A DNA stretch of 6,450 nt, from contig JAPLIO010000038.1 of NCBI GenBank assembly GCA_026389055.1, positions 1 through 6,450 on the forward strand. The letters are read 5' to 3'. The position numbers were made by a program, and so were the translations under genes. Numbering within the stretch: the stretch's first letter is position 1; every line of letters starts with the position of its first letter. The DNA comes from Candidatus Melainabacteria bacterium. GTDB lineage: Bacteria > Cyanobacteriota > Vampirovibrionia > Vampirovibrionales > JAJTHC01. Positions 1-5,313 of this stretch are shown here, piece after piece. Under the pieces are notes generated by a model that did not search any database, was not told the DNA's origin, and worked only from the letters and a program-made list of their open reading frames with translations.

Positions 1-79
1 CCTGACCGTAGTTTCCTACATTGAACAAATCGGCGATCAGGTTGTATTGTTTGTCTGTTAAATCAGTTGGATAGTCCAT
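1..79 (-). CDS. IS5-family transposase, N-terminal fragment (runs off the left edge)
   Basis: Read on the minus strand from the ATG at 79-77, the frame stays open to the window edge and begins MDYPTDLTDKQYNLIADLF. This is the typical opening of IS5/IS1031-type transposases (the DUF4096-like N-terminal region, consensus roughly YPSDLTDxQWxxIxPLL). Only about 26 residues are visible, so the DDE catalytic residues and integrity of the gene cannot be judged. The start is supported by a purine-rich AAGAG on the minus strand (plus-strand 86-90) six bases upstream and by a perfect TATAAT further up. The enzyme would catalyse transposition of the insertion sequence that truncates the hydrogenase-like gene to its right. 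The family call rests on a short but characteristic motif. Confidence 0.75.
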   Translation of the reverse strand, partial: MDYPTDLTDKQYNLIADLFNVGNYGQ

Positions 80-102
80 GGGTAGCTCTTTTCTATCCAA
101 CC

Positions 103-108
103 ATTATA
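103..108 (-). promoter_or_regulatory. Probable -10 box of the transposase promoter
   Basis: The minus strand reads TATAAT here, a perfect sigma-70 -10 hexamer, 23 bases before the transposase ATG. A -35 at normal spacing would fall at plus-strand 126-131 (minus-strand TCTTCA, a poor match). The -35 region may therefore lie in flanking host DNA, or expression may be weak, as is common for insertion sequences. Confidence 0.4.
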
Positions 109-124
109 CAACAAATCCTACACT

Positions 125-520
125 ATGAAGACAGCTTCTTACACCCATAAGGGCATTGAAAAAATGGCGGAAGGCAAGCCTTATGCGGAAGGGTTAACCT
201 TGGCGGAACACGTTTGCGGATTGTGTGCTTTTGCCCATAGCACGGCATTTTGCCAAACTATGGAAGCCTTGTTGGGCATAGAACTACCCAACACCGTGCT
301 AACTATTCGGGCTATACTGCTGGAAATGGAACGCCTAGCCAGCCACTTGGCGGATTTAACCGCCATCTGTTCTTCGGGCGGATTTGGGTTTGCTTCCGTG
401 CGGGCTGCTTATTTTCGGGAACTAATTTTGCAGATGAACCAGCAGTTGGTGGGGCATCGGTTTTTACGAGGCTTTAACCAAGTGGGCGGTGTGCAAAAAG
501 CCATTAGACCTCTTGCATGA
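125..520 (+). pseudogene. Group 4 [NiFe]-hydrogenase-like large subunit, N-terminally truncated fragment
   Basis: This fragment is homologous to the catalytic large subunit of membrane-bound group 4 hydrogenases and to NuoD of complex I. Near the start it has the family's SYTHKGIEKMAEG motif (compare GYVHRGIEKLAEG). The L1 nickel-binding motif follows at residues 28-38 (EHVCGLCAFAHS), with both cysteines and the histidine kept but the usual Arg before CGxC replaced by His. Next come the helical stretch LLEMERLASHLADLTAIC and the VGGVQKAI motif. The N-terminal domain expected before GYxH is missing because of the adjacent insertion sequence. On the right the frame enters a 132-bp inverted-repeat element at 512 and stops at TGA 518-520; the last three residues (PLA) come from sequence at that junction. 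The ATG at 125 is an internal Met brought next to the IS, with no clear ribosome-binding site. The product could not form a complete active site by itself. Confidence 0.85.
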
Positions 521-643
521 CTCAATATCTGGGGCATCTTCGTTGTCATTTGCGGTACTCGAATTCTTATGTACTATAGTGTACACCTCAAATTCTCCGT
601 TCCTCATTCCTAGAATCTGCACCCACCTATCGAGTCATGCAAG
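512..643. mobile_element. MITE-like 132-bp inverted-repeat element inside the large-subunit gene
   Basis: The ends are inverted repeats. CTTGCATGACTC at 512-523 is matched perfectly by its reverse complement at 632-643, and the match extends imperfectly to about 22 bp (19 identical; left arm 512-533, right arm 622-643). There is no coding capacity. The insert is exactly 44 codons long, so the hydrogenase frame is the same on both sides, but it carries in-frame stops TGA at 518 and TAG at 611. The left side continues outward as TTAGACCT, which may be part of a longer terminal repeat or of the target; the right side (GAAAGC) does not match it, so the right tip may have been lost. The element resembles a non-autonomous derivative of an insertion sequence. 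Whether it is mobilised by the IS at the left edge is unknown. Confidence 0.7.
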
Positions 644-1174
644 GAAAGCTTTTTAGATAGAGTAGAAGAAACGGGTATTTTATCTAATCCGCAAGCTAGG
701 CAATTGGGCGTGGTGGGCGTTGCCGCTAAAGGGTCTGGTATTGCAGATGATATGCGGTTTGATTTCCCCTATGGCGTGCATGCCAAACTACCCATTACCG
801 TTAGAACCCACACCACTTGCGATGCCTTTGCTCGTTTTAAAGTGCGTATGGATGAAGTAACCGACAGCCTTGCTCTAGTGGCAACCTTATTGGCAGAATT
901 AGGCCAAACGGGTGTTTCCGTTGTTTCGGTTGCACCAACCAAAGCGTTACTTGCCAATCAAACCAGCTTAAGCGTGGTAGAATCTGCCAAGGGAAGTTTA
1001 TTGCACTGGGTGCAATTGGGCAAAAATGGCACCCTTTCTCGCTGGCATGTTCGCAGTGCTTCTTACATGAATTGGCGAGGCATGGTGCATGCCACCATGG
1101 GTAGCAATATCGTGCCAGATGGCCCTTTGGTCAATAAAAGCTTCAACTTATGCTATGCCTGTTGCGATAGATAA
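644..1174 (+). pseudogene. Group 4 [NiFe]-hydrogenase-like large subunit, C-terminal fragment
   Basis: This is the continuation of the large subunit in the same frame. Homology resumes at ESFLDRVEETGIL (644-682), followed by ARQLGVVGVAAKGSGIADD (the family's GxxGPxxRASGxxxDxR region, with the Arg of RASG changed to Lys), then HVRSASYMNW, and the C-terminal L2 motif NLCYACCDR just before TAA at 1172. L2 is normally DPCxSCTDR: both cysteines are kept, but Asp-Pro is Asn-Leu here. The protein ends right after this motif, without the roughly 30-residue tail of E. coli HycE. Comparison with HycE, recalled from memory, indicates about 30 residues are missing between VGGVQKAI and this fragment. The only possible independent start noted is TTG 704, which has no good ribosome-binding site, so this part is probably translated poorly or not at all. 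The small-subunit gene begins 17 bp downstream. Confidence 0.85.
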
Positions 1175-1191
1175 AAGGAAAGTGAAACAAC

Positions 1192-1749
1192 ATGTTTAAA
1201 CTATTGAAAATGTGGCTACAAGCAGGGTCGTTAACCCACGAAGGCTTTGAAACAAGCCCTAATCAACCCACAACCAACGCTCATCATTTTGATATGGGCA
1301 GACTGAACTTATTGGCTGGGGCAGATGCTCAAGCCTTAGGGCGTTCGTTGCTTATTCGGCATTTAGATGTTGGTTCTAACAACGCCGAAGAAGCCGAATT
1401 ATTAGCCTTATTAAGCCCTTATTATGATATTGGTCGGTTTGGGATTGATTTTACTGCTTCCCCTCGTCATGCCGATGTGTTAGCCGTAACAGGCCCCGTT
1501 ACACGACACCTAAAAATTGCCATGGAACGCACCATTGCGGCTGCCCCTCACCCTTGTATTATTGTGGCTATTGGTGATGGGGCGTGCTACGGCACCCCCT
1601 ATCACAACACCTATGCCTGCTTGGGTAAGGTGGATGATTTTATTCCTGTTGATTTATACATTCCGGGCGATCCGCCTTCGCCCCAAGCTATTTTGGAAGG
1701 GTTACTTTCCTGTAAAATGTTATTAAGCCAAAAATTATCCGCTGTTTAG
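1192..1749 (+). CDS. Group 4 hydrogenase-like small subunit (HycG/NuoB family) lacking the Fe-S cysteines
   Basis: A 185-residue protein of the NuoB/HycG/EchC family, which in working complexes carries the proximal [4Fe-4S] cluster that passes electrons to or from the large subunit or quinone site. Family landmarks are clear: SLLIRHLD (52-59), SPYYDIGRFGI (75-85), ASPRHADVLAVTGPVTRH (89-106) and IPVDLYIPG (151-159). The ligand positions are all changed. The GSCNGCE motif reads GSNNAEE (61-67; Asn63 and Glu66 for Cys), GDCA reads GDGA (128-131; Gly130, with a Cys two residues later at 132), and PGCPP reads PGDPP (158-162; Asp160). Cys122, 132, 143 and 174 remain but are not in ligand positions. 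The length is normal, with an uninterrupted frame and a leader of about 50 residues before the conserved core. The start is supported by AAGGAA at 1175-1180. It probably belonged to one operon with the broken large subunit and the SulP gene 45 bp downstream. It may be a structural, cluster-free subunit or a decaying gene. Confidence 0.88.
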   Translation: MFKLLKMWLQAGSLTHEGFETSPNQPTTNAHHFDMGRLNLLAGADAQALGRSLLIRHLDVGSNNAEEAELLALLSPYYDIGRFGIDFTASPRHADVLAVTGPVTRHLKIAMERTIAAAPHPCIIVAIGDGACYGTPYHNTYACLGKVDDFIPVDLYIPGDPPSPQAILEGLLSCKMLLSQKLSAV

Positions 1750-1794
1750 TCTTTTTAAAATTAAGTTGAAAAACAATAAAAAGGATTGAGTCCC

Positions 1795-3264
1795 ATGCTA
1801 TCTGAACAGTTTAAACAAACATGGCTTTCCAACGTCAAAGGAGACCTCCTTTCTGGGTTGCTCATTGCCTTAGCCATGATTCCCCAATCCATTGCCTTTG
1901 CCTTAATGTGCGGGCTAGACCCTATGATTGGCTTACACGCCTCATTCTGTATTGCAGTAGTCATCGCCATTTTTGGCGGACGCCCTGCCATGATTTCGGG
2001 TGCTACGGCGGCTACGGCGTTGGTACTCATTACGCTGGTTAAAAACCACGGCGTTGAATATATGTACGCTGCTACGTTGTTAATGGGCGTTATTCAAGTG
2101 GTTTTCGGTAAACTGAAACTGGGCGATTTAATGAACTTTGTACCCCACCCCGTGGTATTGGGCTTTTTGAATGCGTTGGCGGTGCTCATTTTTATGTCTC
2201 AGCTACATACTTTTGAAGGGGCTAGCATGGCAGTCTATGTCATGGCAGCCGCTACGTTGGCTATTGTGTATTTATTTCCGCTTATTACCAAAGCCGTGCC
2301 TTCGGGGTTAGTGGCCTTAGCGGTTATGACCATTTATACCGTACTAACAGGGCATGGTGGCGAACATATTAAAACGGTGGGGGAAATGGGGCATTTAACC
2401 GCTTTTGTGCCTTCTTTCCATTTTCCGCAAGTACCATGGACGCTTGAAACGTTGATGATTATTCTGCCTTATGCGTTTGGCTTGGCAATGGTTGGTATTG
2501 TAGAAGCCCTTGTAACTGCCGTTATTTTAGACGAACAAACCGATACCCCAAGCGATAAAAACGTTGAATGTACGGGGCAAGGGTTTGCCAACTTGGTTAG
2601 CGGCTTTTTTGGGGGTATGGGTGGGTGTGCTACGGCTGGCTTATCTATGGTCAATATTAAAAATGGCGGTCGGGGTCGGCTTTCTACGTTGGCTTCGGGT
2701 GTTTTCTTATTCCTTTTAATTTTCTTCTTTAGCGATGCTGTAAAAATGATGCCCATGCCTGCCCTGACAGGTATTATGATGATGGTGGCAATTAGCACCT
2801 TTGAATGGCACACCTTTAAAGAAATCAAAAAAATGAGCAAGGCTTGCGTTATTTCTTTGGTTACTACGATGGCGGTTATTATTTTTTCGCATGATTTAGC
2901 CTTGGGCGTTTATGTGGGTGTGGTAATGAGTGCCATTGTCTTTGTGTGGAACAAAAATAAAATCAGAGCCGAAGAATCCATTGTGGAACGGGATGGGGTG
3001 AATCATCATTACTTCAAGGTTCATGGAGCGTTGTTTTTTGCATCTTCAACCCAATTTACAGCATTGTTTCAGCCTAACACCGCCACTGAAAATGTGATTG
3101 TAGATTTAACCGATTCGCAGGTGTGGGATTATTCCGCGGCTACGGCGTTGGCTAAATTGAAGAAGAAATATGAAAAAAATGATAAAACCTTTAGCCTGCT
3201 GGGCTTGAATGAAGAAAGCAAACTGCTCATTCATAAAGCAGACCAGTCCTTTGTTATTCATTAA
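1795..3264 (+). CDS. SulP family inorganic anion transporter with C-terminal STAS domain (copy 1)
   Basis: A 489-residue inner-membrane secondary transporter of the SulP/SLC26 family (TC 2.A.53), whose members carry sulfate, bicarbonate or other anions. Residues about 10-390 form the hydrophobic transport domain. It contains LLSGLLIALAMIPQSIAFAL, the TM3 entry loop FGGRPAMISGATAAT, the TM8 acidic residue Glu237 in GIVEALVTA (the position equivalent to the substrate/ion-site acidic residue of other SulPs), and the TM10 motif GGMGGCATAGLSMVNIKNGG. Residues about 405-489 are a short STAS domain (HHYFKVHGALFFAS, DLTDSQVWDYSAATAL). The pattern fits the bacterial subgroup with LVKxHGxEY and TDTPSDKN motifs, whose substrate is not established. 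ATG 1795 is chosen over the in-frame TTG at 1786 because AAAAAGGA (1778-1785) is nine bases from the ATG but touches the TTG. The 45-bp gap to the small-subunit gene suggests co-transcription. Confidence 0.92.
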   Translation: MLSEQFKQTWLSNVKGDLLSGLLIALAMIPQSIAFALMCGLDPMIGLHASFCIAVVIAIFGGRPAMISGATAATALVLITLVKNHGVEYMYAATLLMGVIQVVFGKLKLGDLMNFVPHPVVLGFLNALAVLIFMSQLHTFEGASMAVYVMAAATLAIVYLFPLITKAVPSGLVALAVMTIYTVLTGHGGEHIKTVGEMGHLTAFVPSFHFPQVPWTLETLMIILPYAFGLAMVGIVEALVTAVILDEQTDTPSDKNVECTGQGFANLVSGFFGGMGGCATAGLSMVNIKNGGRGRLSTLASGVFLFLLIFFFSDAVKMMPMPALTGIMMMVAISTFEWHTFKEIKKMSKACVISLVTTMAVIIFSHDLALGVYVGVVMSAIVFVWNKNKIRAEESIVERDGVNHHYFKVHGALFFASSTQFTALFQPNTATENVIVDLTDSQVWDYSAATALAKLKKKYEKNDKTFSLLGLNEESKLLIHKADQSFVIH

Positions 3265-3290
3265 ACCTTATTCGTAACTAACAATAACTT

Positions 3291-3320
3291 GGGAGAGTGT
3301 CAAAAAAACCCTCCTTTTTT
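3291..3320 (+). terminator. Weak rho-independent terminator-like hairpin after the first SulP gene
   Basis: GGGAG (3291-3295) can pair with CTCCT (3311-3315), with one G-U pair, across a 15-base A-rich loop, and a run of six T follows (3315-3320). The stem is only four Watson-Crick pairs, so termination may be partial, letting some transcription reach the second SulP gene. The position, 26 bases after the stop codon, is right for a terminator. Confidence 0.4.
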
Positions 3321-3429
3321 ATTGCCTTGTTGCGTATTCTCTAGGAGGATGTAGTACTATTTGCTATATAGTGAATCTGGCTTTAAATAGTTCAATTCTG
3401 TTTAAGCTGAAAATGGAGAAAACCCCATA

Positions 3430-4914
3430 GTGTCCTTATTGTTAACACTCAACCCTGCAACCTTCAAACAAACTTGGTTTTCCAACATAAAACAAGATTT
3501 ACTTTCTGGGTTGCTCATGGCACTCGCCATGATTCCCCAAGCCATCGCCTTTGCCCTTGTTTGCGGGGTAGACCCAATGGTGGGGCTTCACGCTTCTTTT
3601 TGTATTGCGATAACAGGGGCTATTGTGGGTTCACGGGCGGGCATGTTGTCTAGTACTTCGGTTGTTACGGCTCTGGTTTTAATTGGGCTTGTAAAAAATT
3701 ATGGTATTGAATATATGTACGCCGCCACCGTTTTAATGGGGGTGTTGCAGGTACTTTTTGGGCTATTAAAGGGCGGCAACCTCATTAGCTTCGTGCCACA
3801 AAGCGTGGTGTTAGGCTTTGTGAATGCGTTGGCTGTTTTACTGTTTATTTCCCAGCTAAAACAGTTTGAAGGGGCTACTGTTACCGTTTACGCCTTAGTG
3901 GCTGCAACACTGGCTATTATCTACTTGTTGCCGTTGGTAACCAAAGCGATTCCTTCAGGGTTAGTGGCTCTTGTAGCCGTTACGTTATTCACCATTTTTG
4001 GGCACGTGGATGTTAAAACGGTGGGCGATATCGGGCATATCACCCCAAGTCTGCCTTCGTTCCATTTTCCCGTTGTACCGTTCACATGGCAAACCTTACT
4101 GATTATTTTACCCACGGCTATTTCCTTAGCGATGGTCGGGCTGATAGAATCGCTGATTACGGCGACTTTATTAGATGAAATGACCAAAACTACTAGCGAT
4201 AAAAGCGTGGAATCCAAGGGGCAGGGGATTGCTAGTGTGATTGCAGGGTTGTTTGGTGGTATGGGCGGATGCGGTATTACGGGCTTATCAGTTATCAATA
4301 TTAAAACGGGGGGAAAAACACGGCTTTCAACGTTGAGTGCGGGTGTTTTCATGATGCTACTAGTGCTGTTTGGGACTGATTTTGTCAGAGCTATCCCGAT
4401 AGCGGGCTTAGTGGGGCTGATGATAATGGTTTCTATCAGCATTTTTGAATGGAACACGTTTACAGAACTCAAAAAAATGACCAAGGGCTGTATGTTAACC
4501 TTGGTAGCTACTATGGCGGTTATTATTGGCACAAAGGATTTAGCCTTGGGTACTTATGTGGGCATTTTTATTAGTGCCATGTTCTTTACTTGGAATAAAA
4601 CGAAGATGGATATTGTGCAATCTTTGGTAGAAACGGAAGATGGGCGTAAAAGCATTTATTGCAAGGTGAAGGGGTCGTTGTTTTTTGCGACGGTTGATAG
4701 CTTTACGGCTTTACTGGCGGAAGAAACGTTCTTGGGGTATAACTTAATTATAAAATTTGAAGACGCTCAGGTGTGGGACTATTCTTCCGCTGTGGCTTTA
4801 TTCAAGCTAAAAGAAAAACTAGAGGAACAAGGCAATACCTTGGTATTAAAAGGCTTGAGCGAAGAAAGCAGAGCCTTTATTCATAAAATGGATAGTTCTT
4901 TTATACTGGCTTAA
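3430..4914 (+). CDS. SulP family inorganic anion transporter with C-terminal STAS domain (copy 2)
   Basis: A 494-residue paralogue of the preceding gene, with well over half of the residues identical by eye along its length. The transport domain spans about 12-392, with DLLSGLLMALAMIPQAIAFAL, the TM8 acidic residue Glu240 in LIESLITA, and FGGMGGCGITGLSVINIKTG in the TM10 region. A STAS domain follows at about 408-494 (KGSLFFATVDSFTALL, FEDAQVWDYSSAVAL). The TM3 loop differs from copy 1: VGSRAGMLSSTSVVT in place of FGGRPAMISGATAAT, which may change substrate or affinity. The start is GTG 3430, with GGAG at 3415-3418 eleven bases upstream; no ATG is available near the homologous start. The 165-bp gap from copy 1 contains a weak terminator, so it may also have its own promoter. 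The tandem arrangement shows local gene duplication followed by divergence. The substrate is unknown. Confidence 0.92.
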   Translation: MSLLLTLNPATFKQTWFSNIKQDLLSGLLMALAMIPQAIAFALVCGVDPMVGLHASFCIAITGAIVGSRAGMLSSTSVVTALVLIGLVKNYGIEYMYAATVLMGVLQVLFGLLKGGNLISFVPQSVVLGFVNALAVLLFISQLKQFEGATVTVYALVAATLAIIYLLPLVTKAIPSGLVALVAVTLFTIFGHVDVKTVGDIGHITPSLPSFHFPVVPFTWQTLLIILPTAISLAMVGLIESLITATLLDEMTKTTSDKSVESKGQGIASVIAGLFGGMGGCGITGLSVINIKTGGKTRLSTLSAGVFMMLLVLFGTDFVRAIPIAGLVGLMIMVSISIFEWNTFTELKKMTKGCMLTLVATMAVIIGTKDLALGTYVGIFISAMFFTWNKTKMDIVQSLVETEDGRKSIYCKVKGSLFFATVDSFTALLAEETFLGYNLIIKFEDAQVWDYSSAVALFKLKEKLEEQGNTLVLKGLSEESRAFIHKMDSSFILA

Positions 4915-4955
4915 TTGATTTTGGATTGACCTCGTTGGATGAATCAAGCGGTTTA

Positions 4956-5105
4956 ATACCAACTCTCTTTTTAAATAGCGTGTTTGGCTTTGCCTATTTG
5001 ACGGGCTGGCACAGAGACCAGCCCCTACGAAAATACGACTGTAGGGGAAGCTCTCCGTGGCTTCCCGTTTCATGATTTTACGCTATTTAATCTGAGAATT
5101 GGTAT
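4956..5105. mobile_element. 150-bp MITE-like element with nested hairpins
   Basis: Terminal inverted repeats of 26 bp (4956-4981 and 5080-5105) match at 22 positions; the outer ends read ATACCAA and TTGGTAT. The interior is palindromic. GGGCTGG (5003-5009) pairs with CCAGCCC (5018-5024), CCCCTAC (5022-5028) with GTAGGGG (5041-5047), and GGGAAGC (5045-5051) with GCTTCCC (5060-5066). The second stem overlaps the other two, so the structure can switch. There is no coding capacity. TA at both tips fits a TA-targeting (IS630/Tc1-like) transposase, but no such gene is in the window. Lying about 40 bp after the second SulP stop, its hairpins could also act as the 3' end of that transcript. Confidence 0.7.
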
Positions 5106-5257
5106 AAGTATTGAATGCTACGGCTACAGGCAAACTGGGTGGGGTAAACTTTGAATTGGTATCATAGATATCGTTTATTTTCAACGTAACAATTTAGATA
5201 CAACCCCGCACAAGTTTCACATAAATTGTTTTTATTAGGGTATCAATATTTAGGGCA
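5106..5257. other. Intergenic stretch with no gene recognised
   Basis: AT-rich non-coding DNA between the MITE and the promoter of the downstream gene. The one thing noted is a second copy, in the same orientation, of the outer ten bases of the MITE's right end (GAATTGGTAT at 5153-5162), which could be a remnant of an element or chance. No RNA gene or open frame was identified. Confidence 0.4.
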
Positions 5258-5285
5258 TTGCATGTCAAATTTCCCCAGTTACTAT
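5258..5285 (+). promoter_or_regulatory. Possible sigma-70 promoter of the 335-residue hypothetical protein gene
   Basis: TTGCAT (5258-5263) and TACTAT (5280-5285) are separated by 16 bases and resemble -35 and -10 hexamers. The predicted transcript would begin around 5292, about 20 bases before the ATG, leaving room for the weak purine-rich ribosome-binding site AGAAGAAAG (5295-5303). Found by pattern reading only. Confidence 0.35.
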
Positions 5286-5313
5286 TTAATTACTAGAAGA
5301 AAGTTGTAAAACC

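Larger units (their letters stand above)
1..124 (-). mobile_element. End of an IS5-type insertion sequence disrupting the hydrogenase large-subunit gene
   Basis: This stretch contains the transposase start and its upstream leader, which is the left end of the element relative to its own gene. Hydrogenase-like coding sequence begins at about 125 with no N-terminal domain, so the IS boundary must lie close to 115-130. The exact terminal inverted repeat and target duplication cannot be defined, because the other end of the element is outside the window. Confidence 0.6.

Noticed and set aside
518..520. In-frame TGA in the large subunit as a possible selenocysteine or recoded Trp codon
   Set aside because: The TGA falls inside the inverted-repeat element, not at a nickel-ligand position, and a second in-frame stop (TAG at 611) follows, so simple interruption explains it.
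512..643. Self-splicing intron or intein in the hydrogenase gene
   Set aside because: At 132 bp with no splicing motifs or protein-splicing residues, and with part of the host protein missing, it fits a small transposable element far better.
3321..3429. Promoter between the two SulP genes (TTGCGT at 3330, TACTAT at 3355)
   Set aside because: The spacing of 19 bases is poor and the hexamers are weak; a promoter may exist here but the sequence does not support a specific call.
3921..4532. 203-codon open frame on the minus strand inside the second SulP gene
   Set aside because: It is the mirror of the SulP coding sequence, has no ribosome-binding site noticed, and lies wholly inside a clearly conserved gene; a similar shadow occurs opposite the first SulP at 2469-2840.
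5003..5066. CRISPR-like repeats
   Set aside because: The repeats are inverted stems within one element, not direct repeats separated by unique spacers of constant length.
4846..5073. 75-codon minus-strand frame across the end of the second SulP gene and the MITE
   Set aside because: It spans coding antisense and a palindromic repeat; the peptide has no recognisable features.
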